Source: Caldifarciminota bacterium (GTDB taxonomy: Bacteria > Hydrothermota > UBA3072 > WFRC01). Taken from it: a stretch of DNA of 5,391 nucleotides. Under the pieces are notes generated by a model. The model ran no database searches. It saw only the letters and a program-made list of their open reading frames with translations, and had not been told where the DNA came from. A program made the translations under genes and the position numbers. This document shows, one piece after another, positions 1 through 5,319 of the stretch (within the stretch, counting starts at the first letter, position 1; the number at the start of each line of letters is the position of its first letter). Where the stretch lies: positions 1 to 5,391 of the forward strand of contig WFRC01000308.1 in NCBI GenBank assembly GCA_015486685.1, read 5' to 3'.

Positions 1-51
1 AATTTTAGTTCATATTGGGAAAGTTCAGGCATATGATAGAACATCTCCCAT

Positions 52-172
52 TGTCATTGCGAGGGAATGAAATGACTGAAGAAGCCGAAGACGTGAGTGA
101 GCGGTAGCGAATGAACACTCTCACAGGATGGGTAATTGTCATTCTGAGCCATCGGCGAAGAATCTCATTCTC
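52..172 (+). repeat. Two dispersed-repeat copies of the TTGTCATT...GAATCTC kind
   Basis: Two stretches begin with TTGTCATT (51-58 and 136-143). The first continues GCGAGGGAATGAAATGACTG. The second continues CTGAGCCATCGGCGAAG and ends in AATCTCATTCTC. Such sequences recur in the intergenic DNA of many unrelated bacterial genomes as non-coding dispersed repeats; that is from memory of the pattern, not from a search. They create spurious open frames on both strands here (5-247 minus and 111-416 plus), which I do not annotate as genes. Confidence 0.55.
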
Positions 173-177
173 TTTTT

Positions 178-312
178 CACTTTTTCGCAAAAGCGGAGAC
201 CAGTTTTTCAGTATTACCAAGGGTTTCAGCCCACCGGTTTTTCGCAAAAGTGAAATGCTCTATTGCAGTAATATTACCATTTTTGCCCACCGGTTTTTCG
301 CAAAAGCGGTGG
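178..312 (+). repeat. Three-copy palindromic repeat with core TTTTTCGCAAAAG
   Basis: The core occurs at 181-193, 238-250 and 294-306. Copies two and three share a longer 21-nt unit, CCCACCGG followed by the core (230-250 and 286-306), 56 nt apart, and both are preceded by related TATTACCA sequences. The third copy forms the best hairpin: CCACCG (287-292) pairs with CGGTGG (307-312), then after one G-G mismatch TTTT pairs with AAAA around a TCGC loop. The copies are degenerate and only partly palindromic. This fits a REP/MITE-like intergenic repeat. A minus-strand open frame across it (177-497) translates the same unit repeatedly and is not a credible protein. Confidence 0.7.
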
Positions 313-490
313 ATTTGGAAAGGTGTGAGGTTGCAGACTCCGTTCCCGCTCATATTTATCGGCATCAGAAAAATGCTTCCTGTAATGTCAGGATTTTTAG
401 GGAAAATGATAATTGATAATGACTGACCCCAATGTTTTAAAGGGACAGGAAAAGTAAACTCAAAAAATAACCCCTTTATTAAATTATTTC
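313..490. other. Non-coding spacer upstream of the modification gene
   Basis: With the repeats before it, this completes nearly 500 bases without a supportable gene. Open frames crossing it have low-complexity or repeat-derived translations and no good ribosome binding site. The last 60 bases become very AT-rich, as expected just upstream of a promoter. I see no tRNA, riboswitch or strong terminator here. Confidence 0.5.
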
Positions 491-518
491 TTGACAATCA
501 CTTAATATTTGATATTTA
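491..518 (+). promoter_or_regulatory. Sigma70-type promoter with a very short or absent leader
   Basis: A perfect TTGACA lies at 491-496. With a 16-nt spacer the -10 would be TATTTA at 513-518, a weak 3/6 match. Transcription would then start near 524-526, on the ATG at 524. An alternative -10, TAATAT at 503-508, lacks a recognisable -35 but would also give a leader of only a few bases. No Shine-Dalgarno precedes any candidate start, which fits leaderless translation. Confidence 0.45.
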
Positions 519-523
519 TGTCT

Positions 524-2395
524 ATGGCAAATAAAGTGCATAAAGATAAAATTAAGAAATCCTTGAATATTTACTTAAAAGACATACATAAAATTTATAC
601 AGGAGGCAATTTCAGAGAGGAGAGTTTTTATCCTTCTTTGAAAAATCTTATAGAGGCTACATCGGAAATAATTGAAACATTTAATAAATCATCCAATCCC
701 GTAGGAGTTCTTGTTCAACCTAAAAAAACAGAGGGTGGCAATCCTGACTTTCGTATAGGAAAAGATGGCGAAATAATCGGTTATATTGAGGCAAAAACAC
801 CCAATACAGACCTTCAGGATATAGAAAATTCTGAGCAGTTGCAAAGATATAGAAGTTTTTCTTCAAATCTCATTCTAACCAATTTTCTGGAATTCAGACT
901 ATATAAATATGGCAATCTCATTAAAAAGGTAGCAATTGCCCGCCAGTTTACCCTTCAAAGTTTGAGATTACCACCTGTTCCTGAAGGGATAGAGGAATTC
1001 ATTGACTTACTTGATACCTATTTCTCTTTCTCCATTCCCGAAATACGAAAATCTTCTGACCTTTCCGTTGAACTTGCAAACAGAACAAGATTCCTCAGGG
1101 ATATTGTTTATGAAGAACTTTCAAAAGAGAATGAGCATATAACAAAATTTTATAAGGCATTTAAGGAAGAACTCATTGAAAACCTCACAAAAGAAAGATT
1201 TTCTGATTTATATGCCCAGACCATTACCTATGGATTATTTGCCTCAAGAATGAGGGTTAAGGACAATTTCCGAAAGGAAACCGCCTGGAAATTCATTCCT
1301 GAGACCCTATCACTTCTCAAAGAAATCTTCTATTCATTTACAGGACCTCATTTCCCTGAATCCTTATCCTGGACTGTAGATGATATAATATGGTTGCTTC
1401 AGAAGGCAGATGTTAAAAACATTATGAAGGAATTTAAGACCACCCGCTGGGAAGAAGACCCTGTAATCCATTTCTATGAAACATTTCTCGCTATCTATAA
1501 CCCAAAGGAAAGAGAACATTTAGGGGTCTATTATACACCTCTACCTGTGGTTTCCTATATTGTAAAATCCATTCATAAACTCCTTAAGAAAAAATTTGGA
1601 AAGGCAGAGGGACTTGCCACAAAGGATGTAACCCTCCTTGACCCTGCAGCAGGCACACTTACATTTGTTGTTCAGGCAATAAAACAGGTCCAGAGAGAGC
1701 TGAAGAATAGAAGAAAAGAAGGACTTATCAAATCTTATATAGAGGAACATATTATTCCCCATTTCTATGCCTTTGAAATCCTTATGGCTCCATATACGGT
1801 AGGACATTTTAAGGTCTCAATGATTCTTGAAGAACTTAATTTCAGATTCAGGAGTGGAGAAAGATTTCAGTTTTACCTCACGAATACCCTTGAGATGAAA
1901 GAACCAAAACAAACAGATTTTTTCGTTGACCTTGCAAGAGAAGGAGAGCAGGCAAAAAAGATTAAGCAGAAAATCCCTATTCTTGTGGTTTTAGGTAATC
2001 CTCCTTATTCTGTAAGTTCAGTGAACAAGTCCGATTTTATAGAAAATCTTATGAAGACATACAAAGAAGATATTAAGAGTGAACGCAATATCCAGCCTAT
2101 TTCAGACGACTACATAAAATTTATCAGATTTGCACATTGGAAAATAGAACAGGCAGGTAAAGGAATTCTGGGATTTATTACAAATAATTCATATCTTTCA
2201 GGAATAATCCACAGGGGAATGAGAAGAAAACTCCTTGATACTTTTGATGAAATTTACATCCTGAATCTACACGGTTCATCAAGAATTGGTGAGAAAACAC
2301 CTGAAGGTGGCAAGGATGAGAATGTTTTTGACATCCAGCAGGGTGTCGCAATTGCCCTATATGTAAAATATGGAAGGGACAATGGAGGAAAATAG
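524..2395 (+). CDS. Restriction-modification enzyme, N-terminal half: PD-(D/E)XK nuclease and N6-adenine methyltransferase domains
   Basis: This is the front half of a single-chain restriction-modification enzyme that would cleave DNA and methylate adenine at N6 using S-adenosylmethionine. Residues from ATG 524 (623 aa): 1-150 hold a nuclease domain with Glu33, PD at 74-75 and EAK at 89-91, followed by QLQRYR. A helical spacer follows. The methyltransferase has YYTP near 336 (motif X), DPAAGT at 373-378 (motif I, SAM binding), NPPY at 492-495 (catalytic motif IV) and FITNNSYLSG near 551. This is the gamma-class order of HsdM and type IIG enzymes. There is no helicase between nuclease and methyltransferase, unlike true type ISP enzymes. 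The similarity runs to VFDIQQGVAIALYVKYG and stops just where the transposase begins; the recognition domain is encoded downstream at 2950. In-frame TTG 509 and ATG 518 are alternative starts. None has a Shine-Dalgarno; ATG 524 fits the promoter best. Confidence 0.88.
   Translation: MANKVHKDKIKKSLNIYLKDIHKIYTGGNFREESFYPSLKNLIEATSEIIETFNKSSNPVGVLVQPKKTEGGNPDFRIGKDGEIIGYIEAKTPNTDLQDIENSEQLQRYRSFSSNLILTNFLEFRLYKYGNLIKKVAIARQFTLQSLRLPPVPEGIEEFIDLLDTYFSFSIPEIRKSSDLSVELANRTRFLRDIVYEELSKENEHITKFYKAFKEELIENLTKERFSDLYAQTITYGLFASRMRVKDNFRKETAWKFIPETLSLLKEIFYSFTGPHFPESLSWTVDDIIWLLQKADVKNIMKEFKTTRWEEDPVIHFYETFLAIYNPKEREHLGVYYTPLPVVSYIVKSIHKLLKKKFGKAEGLATKDVTLLDPAAGTLTFVVQAIKQVQRELKNRRKEGLIKSYIEEHIIPHFYAFEILMAPYTVGHFKVSMILEELNFRFRSGERFQFYLTNTLEMKEPKQTDFFVDLAREGEQAKKIKQKIPILVVLGNPPYSVSSVNKSDFIENLMKTYKEDIKSERNIQPISDDYIKFIRFAHWKIEQAGKGILGFITNNSYLSGIIHRGMRRKLLDTFDEIYILNLHGSSRIGEKTPEGGKDENVFDIQQGVAIALYVKYGRDNGGK
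2372..2378 (+). promoter_or_regulatory. Ribosome binding site for the transposase, inside the 3' end of the modification gene
   Basis: GGAAGGG lies 3 nt before ATG 2382. It favours ATG 2382 over ATG 2370, which has no Shine-Dalgarno. The site is made from the last codons (YGR) of the broken modification gene, so translation of the transposase is probably coupled to the gene before it. Confidence 0.5.
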
Positions 2396-2957
2396 AAGGT
2401 CTATAAGACTGAAGAATTACGATTATTCCTATCCCGGTGCATATTTCATAACAATTTGCACACAACACAGAAAATATTTATTTGGGAATGTTATTGATGG
2501 AAAAATGCAATTAAACAAGTTTGGCAAGATTGTAAAAGCAGAGTGGTTGGAAACACCGATTATTCGCCAGAATGTTGAATTGGATATGTTTGTGATTATG
2601 CCAAATCATTTACACGGAATTATTGTTATTGTGGATGATACAAATGTAGGGGCGTATAGCAATACGCCCCTACAAAAAACAAATACATTTCGGTCTCCAT
2701 CCAGAACCCTCGGAGCAATTATTCGGGGATTTAAATCTGCCGCAACCAAAAATATTAATGAATATCGCTGGACTCCTGGAATTCCTGTCTGGCAGCGAAA
2801 TTATTATGAACACATAATTCGTAGTAAAGGCGAATTGTCCCGAATAAGAGAATACATCCACACTAACCCGCTGAAATGGGAATTTGACAGGGAAAATCCC
2901 GTATCCAGAAATTTCAATCTTGACCACGATTTATACTGGGAGGGAATTTATGACTGA
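2382..2957 (+). CDS. REP-associated tyrosine transposase (TnpA_REP/RAYT, IS200-like Y1 family)
   Basis: This is a single-strand DNA transposase of the HUH/Y1 class, which cuts and rejoins DNA at REP-type hairpins through a 5'-phosphotyrosine. From ATG 2382 it is 191 aa, a normal length. It has the family opening RRSIRLKNYDYSYPGAYF, ITICTQHR, the metal-binding HUH motif in MPNHLHGI (His76, His78), and the catalytic-tyrosine segment VWQRNYYEHIIR (Tyr141/Tyr142), followed by REYIHTNP. All key residues are present, so it could be active. It overlaps the modification gene by 14 nt upstream and by 8 nt downstream, and sits exactly at the break in that enzyme. A 13-bp hairpin lies in its linker between the HUH and Tyr motifs. 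No terminal repeats or target duplication are visible, as expected for this family. Confidence 0.93.
   Translation: MEENRRSIRLKNYDYSYPGAYFITICTQHRKYLFGNVIDGKMQLNKFGKIVKAEWLETPIIRQNVELDMFVIMPNHLHGIIVIVDDTNVGAYSNTPLQKTNTFRSPSRTLGAIIRGFKSAATKNINEYRWTPGIPVWQRNYYEHIIRSKGELSRIREYIHTNPLKWEFDRENPVSRNFNLDHDLYWEGIYD
2645..2674 (+). repeat. REP-like perfect palindrome inside the transposase gene
   Basis: TGTAGGGGCGTAT (2645-2657), a 4-nt AGCA loop (2658-2661) and the exact reverse complement ATACGCCCCTACA (2662-2674) form a 13-bp stem. It encodes VGAYSNTPLQ in the linker of the transposase, so it is both coding sequence and a REP-type hairpin of the kind these enzymes bind. A decayed copy lies at 4172-4201. 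Confidence 0.88.
2938..2944 (+). promoter_or_regulatory. Strong Shine-Dalgarno for the C-terminal half of the modification enzyme
   Basis: GGGAGGG lies 5 nt before ATG 2950, the best ribosome binding site in the operon. It is supplied by the last codons of the transposase (YWEGIYD). It fixes ATG 2950 as the start in preference to the in-frame ATG at 2884, which would add residues translated from the transposase region in another frame. The ATG lies inside the transposase frame 6 nt before its stop codon, a typical arrangement for translational coupling. Confidence 0.75.
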
Positions 2958-4176
2958 CTCAAAAAAGCCAAAGGTTTTCTATGCTGATTTATGGGGAACA
3001 AGAGAGAAAAAATATGATGTCCTTATGAAAAATGATATAGAAACAACTAAATGGGAAGAATTAAAACATACTGCACCTTATTACTTCTTTATCCCCAAAG
3101 ATTTCTCCCTTCTGAAAGAATATGAAAAATTCTGGAAGATAACGGACATATTTAAGGAATATAGTTCGGGTATCCAAACCAAAAGAGATAAACTAGCAAT
3201 TAGTTTTGATAGGGACACTATTAGAAAAAACTTTTTAATGTTCCAAAATATTAATTTTTCCGATGAAATTATTGAAAAAACTTTTAAAATAAGCAGTACA
3301 TATGAATGGCATCTGAAAAAAGCAAGAGAGGAAATAAATAAAGAAAATATTGATAAGAATATCAAAAATTATTTTTACCGTCCCTTTGACATAAGATGGA
3401 TTTATTATTCAGATGCAATTTTAGCAAGACCATTTATAAGAGTAATGCAACATCTCTTAAATAAAAATATTGGCATATGTACAAGTAGAAAATTTCCCGA
3501 AACAATTTCTTTTGGCACTATGATTACAAGATTAATAGGGGATATACATTCTGTTGCAGACCAAACTTACTTTTTCCCTCTTTACCTTTATCCTGACAAA
3601 ACCAGAAAGGAAATATTTGAGCAAAACAGAGGTGAACGCATTCCCAATTTTACCGATAAATTCCAGCAATTTGCAAAAACGCTTTTCAAAACCGTCCCTT
3701 CTCCTGAAGAAATCTTCTATTATATCTATGCAGTCTTATATTCACCCACCTATCGCAAAAGGTATGAAGAATTTCTCAAGATAGACTTCCCCAGAATCCC
3801 ATTTACAAAGAATTACAAACATTTCAAAAAGTTAAGTGAACTTGGAAAAGAACTCGCTGACCTTCACCTGTTAAAACATTCTGCTCTTAACGAAGCATAT
3901 ATAGGTTTTCCTGTATCAGGCACAAATAAGGTAGAAAATGTTAAATATGATGAAACCAATAAACGGGTTTACATCAACAAAAGCCAGTATTTTGACAATA
4001 TTTCAAAAGAAGTATGGGAATACCACATTGGTGCCTATCAGGTAATGGCAAAATATCTGAAGGACAGGAAGAAAAGAAAACTCTCTCTGGATGAAATAAA
4101 CCATTATATGAAAGTCGCAAAATCAATAAAAATGACAATAAAGACGCAAAAGCAGATTGAGAAAATCCGTTTATAG
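2950..4176 (+). CDS. Restriction-modification enzyme, C-terminal half: target-recognition domain of type ISP/IIG kind
   Basis: This 408-aa protein continues the enzyme at 524-2395. It opens with KKPKVFYADLWGTREKKYDVL, which in intact relatives follows directly after the GVAIALYVK segment ending the N-terminal half. Later come NYFYRPFDIRWIYYS (about 140-154), ARPFIRVMQHLL (159-170), EEIFYYIYAVLYSPTYRKRY (253-272), PRIPF (281-285) and VWEYHIGAYQVMAKYLKDRK (355-374). These are hallmarks of the C-terminal DNA-recognition region of type ISP-like enzymes. It has no methyltransferase or nuclease motif, so it could only work with the N-terminal half. Together the two pieces total about 1,030 aa, a normal single-chain length. 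The frame is long and undamaged and has its own strong ribosome binding site, which argues against advanced decay. It is in a different frame from the N-terminal half, so fusion by readthrough is impossible. Whether the pieces assemble is inference. Confidence 0.85.
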   Translation: MTDSKKPKVFYADLWGTREKKYDVLMKNDIETTKWEELKHTAPYYFFIPKDFSLLKEYEKFWKITDIFKEYSSGIQTKRDKLAISFDRDTIRKNFLMFQNINFSDEIIEKTFKISSTYEWHLKKAREEINKENIDKNIKNYFYRPFDIRWIYYSDAILARPFIRVMQHLLNKNIGICTSRKFPETISFGTMITRLIGDIHSVADQTYFFPLYLYPDKTRKEIFEQNRGERIPNFTDKFQQFAKTLFKTVPSPEEIFYYIYAVLYSPTYRKRYEEFLKIDFPRIPFTKNYKHFKKLSELGKELADLHLLKHSALNEAYIGFPVSGTNKVENVKYDETNKRVYINKSQYFDNISKEVWEYHIGAYQVMAKYLKDRKKRKLSLDEINHYMKVAKSIKMTIKTQKQIEKIRL

Positions 4177-4201
4177 TTGCCTATAGTAATACACCCCTAC
4201 A
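4172..4201 (+). repeat. Decayed copy of the REP-like palindrome, overlapping a stop codon
   Basis: Aligned without gaps to 2645-2674, 24 of 30 bases match. The last 20 bases differ at only two positions, while the left arm has four changes that destroy most of the stem. The copy starts inside the last sense codon and includes the TAG stop (4174-4176) of the C-terminal modification gene. REP units usually sit at gene ends, which fits. Confidence 0.65.
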
Positions 4202-4238
4202 ATATAAACTAAAAAATACTGTTAAAAAATATAGGTTT

Positions 4239-4964
4239 TTAATAATTCTGGCTGGTTATATATGCCAGAAAATCCAAAATAAGAAAGGCGCGGATTGTAT
4301 TATCAATCTTCCCATATTTTAATTCCTCCCCATGCAAAATTTTGTGTCGACTAAAGGTAAAATGATTTTTTAATGGCTCTCCTATAGTGGCTGATTGAAA
4401 AAGAATATCAAAATTAATATCATTTGCTAAATTAAGCAATATATCATTCGGGATATAATCCTTAATCCATTTTTTCTTTGTTATTTTTTCTCCTTTTTCA
4501 TCTACCCATGCTCGTTTTTTCTTGTCAAATGATAATCCCTTTGTCATCATAAATTTGTTTATTACACCATCAATTTGGGCAATAAGCGTAGGAAGTAAAA
4601 CATTTGAAGGGTTATATATGCCATTTGCATTCTTCATTACAGATATACAGTCTTGAAAAATTTTCATTCTTGGTTTAAAAACGGGATTTGACTCCCAATT
4701 TTTTACCAATTCTTCAAATGCCGCAAAATTATTTGAGGAAAAATACTCAACAAATAACTTATCTATGTTTTTTTGGCTTTCTTGTCCTTTTTCCTTTAAT
4801 TCTATTACTTTAAGAGAAAAATCAGCTGGTAATGATGGACTGATAAGCCAATCATACTTTTTTAAAAAATCCCCGGCTATTGGTTCAATAACTTCCTTCC
4901 AATTTTTAACTATCTCAACAATGTTAGGAATTGCTATCCCGGATGTCTTTTTTTCTCTTATCAT
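4239..4964 (-). CDS. Uncharacterised protein with a C-terminal HEPN-like R-x4-H motif
   Basis: This 241-aa soluble protein, with no signal peptide or membrane segment, is convergent with the modification operon, 62 nt from its end. I do not recognise it by name. The C-terminal part (about 200-235) reads NHFTFSRHKILHGEELKYG, then NTIRAFLILDFLAYI. RHKILH (Arg206, His211) fits the R-x4-6-H catalytic motif of HEPN ribonuclease-type domains, which in many toxins and defence proteins cut RNA. The helical segment NPSNVLLPTLIAQIDGVINKF (118-138) fits the first part of such a domain. A lysine-rich, hydrophilic stretch follows (149-169, starting KKRAWVDEKGEK). The N-terminal third is predicted helical without a known motif. 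Its place beside a restriction-modification locus suggests a defence or toxin role, but that is inference. There is no Shine-Dalgarno; a consensus promoter abuts the start codon. Confidence 0.8.
   Translation of the reverse strand: MIREKKTSGIAIPNIVEIVKNWKEVIEPIAGDFLKKYDWLISPSLPADFSLKVIELKEKGQESQKNIDKLFVEYFSSNNFAAFEELVKNWESNPVFKPRMKIFQDCISVMKNANGIYNPSNVLLPTLIAQIDGVINKFMMTKGLSFDKKKRAWVDEKGEKITKKKWIKDYIPNDILLNLANDINFDILFQSATIGEPLKNHFTFSRHKILHGEELKYGKIDNTIRAFLILDFLAYITSQNY
4246..4270 (-). terminator. Possible weak terminator hairpin at the 3' end of the HEPN-like gene
   Basis: TTCTGGC and GCCAGAA form a 7-bp stem with an 11-nt loop, within the last codons of the minus-strand gene. On that strand it is followed by TTATTAAAAACC, an imperfect U-tract, and then more T-rich DNA in the 62-nt convergent spacer. 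The location fits a terminator, but the stem is short and the tract broken. No better terminator is seen for the plus-strand operon. Confidence 0.25.
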
Positions 4965-4970
4965 ACTTTT

Positions 4971-4998
4971 ATATTAACAAATTTCCTCTGTTTGTCAA
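4971..4998 (-). promoter_or_regulatory. Consensus sigma70 promoter abutting the start codon of the HEPN-like gene
   Basis: Read on the minus strand, a perfect TTGACA (4998-4993), a 16-nt spacer and TAATAT (4976-4971, 5/6 match to TATAAT) are followed by six bases and then ATG (4964-4962). Transcription would begin on or next to the A of the ATG. The only purine-rich GAGG (4988-4985) is about 20 nt from the ATG and inside the promoter spacer, so it is not a usable Shine-Dalgarno. Confidence 0.7.
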
Positions 4999-5081
4999 TA
5001 AATTTTTGTATGTATATGAGCCCGACATTTTCCCCAATCTTTTTCCTTAACCTCAACCTGATTTCAAGACAAGAGAAAAGA

Positions 5082-5132
5082 GAGACGCTGAAACCCTGAC
5101 CTTTGTCAGGGCAGGCTCAGTTCAGCATGACA
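5082..5132 (-). repeat. Dispersed repeat of the TGTCATGCTGAAC...TTTCAGC kind with internal hairpin
   Basis: Read on the minus strand it begins TGTCATGCTGAACTGAG and ends GTTTCAGCGTCTC, a dispersed intergenic repeat seen in many bacterial genomes (recalled, not searched). CCCTGAC (5094-5100) pairs with GTCAGGG (5105-5111) around a CTTT loop, a 7-bp stem. It is oriented opposite to the TTGTCATT repeats at the left of the window. Confidence 0.6.
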
Positions 5133-5144
5133 GCAAAAAGGACA

Positions 5145-5176
5145 CCCTCCCTTAATCCCTCCCATCAAGGGAGGGA
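5145..5176. repeat. CCCTCCC/GGGAGGG palindromic repeat
   Basis: CCCTCCCTT (5145-5153) can pair with AAGGGAGGG (5167-5175) over a 13-nt loop. Alternatively the inner TCCCTCCC (5156-5163) pairs with GGGAGGGA (5169-5176) over ATCAA. The two left arms compete for one right arm. It lies directly after the preceding repeat. There is no T-tract after it, so a terminator role is not supported. Confidence 0.6.
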
Positions 5177-5240
5177 AATTAATGCAAAATGAAAAGCGAA
5201 GAAGACTATGATTTCAGAGGAAGGAAGATTAAGGAATTAT

Positions 5241-5264
5241 CAGGGCTGGGAAGCCCCTCCTACA
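5241..5264 (-). repeat. REP-like unit of the TGTAGGAGGGGCTT kind
   Basis: On the minus strand this begins TGTAGGAGGGGCTTCCCAGC. GGGCT (5243-5247) and AGCCC (5252-5256) form a 5-bp stem with a 4-nt loop. The TGTAG lead and G-rich arm resemble REP units served by REP-associated transposases, and differ from the unit inside this window's transposase, which starts TGTAGGGGCG. Confidence 0.55.
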
Positions 5265-5284
5265 TCAATCTGGCACATATCCTT

Positions 5285-5319
5285 TTAGCGGTTAGCGGCA
5301 AGCGGTTAGCGGTTAGCGT
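5285..5319 (+). repeat. Five tandem heptamers, consensus TTAGCGG
   Basis: Units at 5285-5291, 5292-5298 and 5306-5312 are exactly TTAGCGG. The third unit (5299-5305) is CAAGCGG and the fifth (5313-5319) is TTAGCGT. The period is a strict 7 nt, so it is not a coding repeat. It falls in an otherwise gene-free stretch. Confidence 0.85.

Noticed and set aside
178..312. CRISPR array from the three repeated units
   Set aside because: The copies are degenerate, the shared segment is under 25 nt, only three units exist, the spacers resemble each other, and there are no cas genes.
5..497. Three open frames of 80-106 codons on both strands in the left region
   Set aside because: Their translations come from the dispersed and palindromic repeats (the same peptide-like segment recurs with the repeat), with no ribosome binding site or domain.
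524..2395. True type ISP enzyme with helicase
   Set aside because: No Walker A or DEAD-type helicase motif lies between the nuclease and the methyltransferase, and the summed length of about 1,030 aa is too short.
2884..2949. Upstream ATG 2884 as the start of the C-terminal modification gene
   Set aside because: The 22 extra residues are transposase DNA read in another frame, and the start lacks the strong Shine-Dalgarno that precedes ATG 2950.
2370..2960. Target-site duplication around the transposase insertion
   Set aside because: The flanks share only loose purine-rich similarity (GGAAGGG against GGGAGGG), explained by ribosome binding sites; this transposase class does not make duplications.
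4765..4977. Plus-strand frame opposite the HEPN-like gene
   Set aside because: It lies antisense to a well-supported gene, and its hydrophobic, serine/phenylalanine-rich translation is what an antisense frame of a lysine-rich gene gives.
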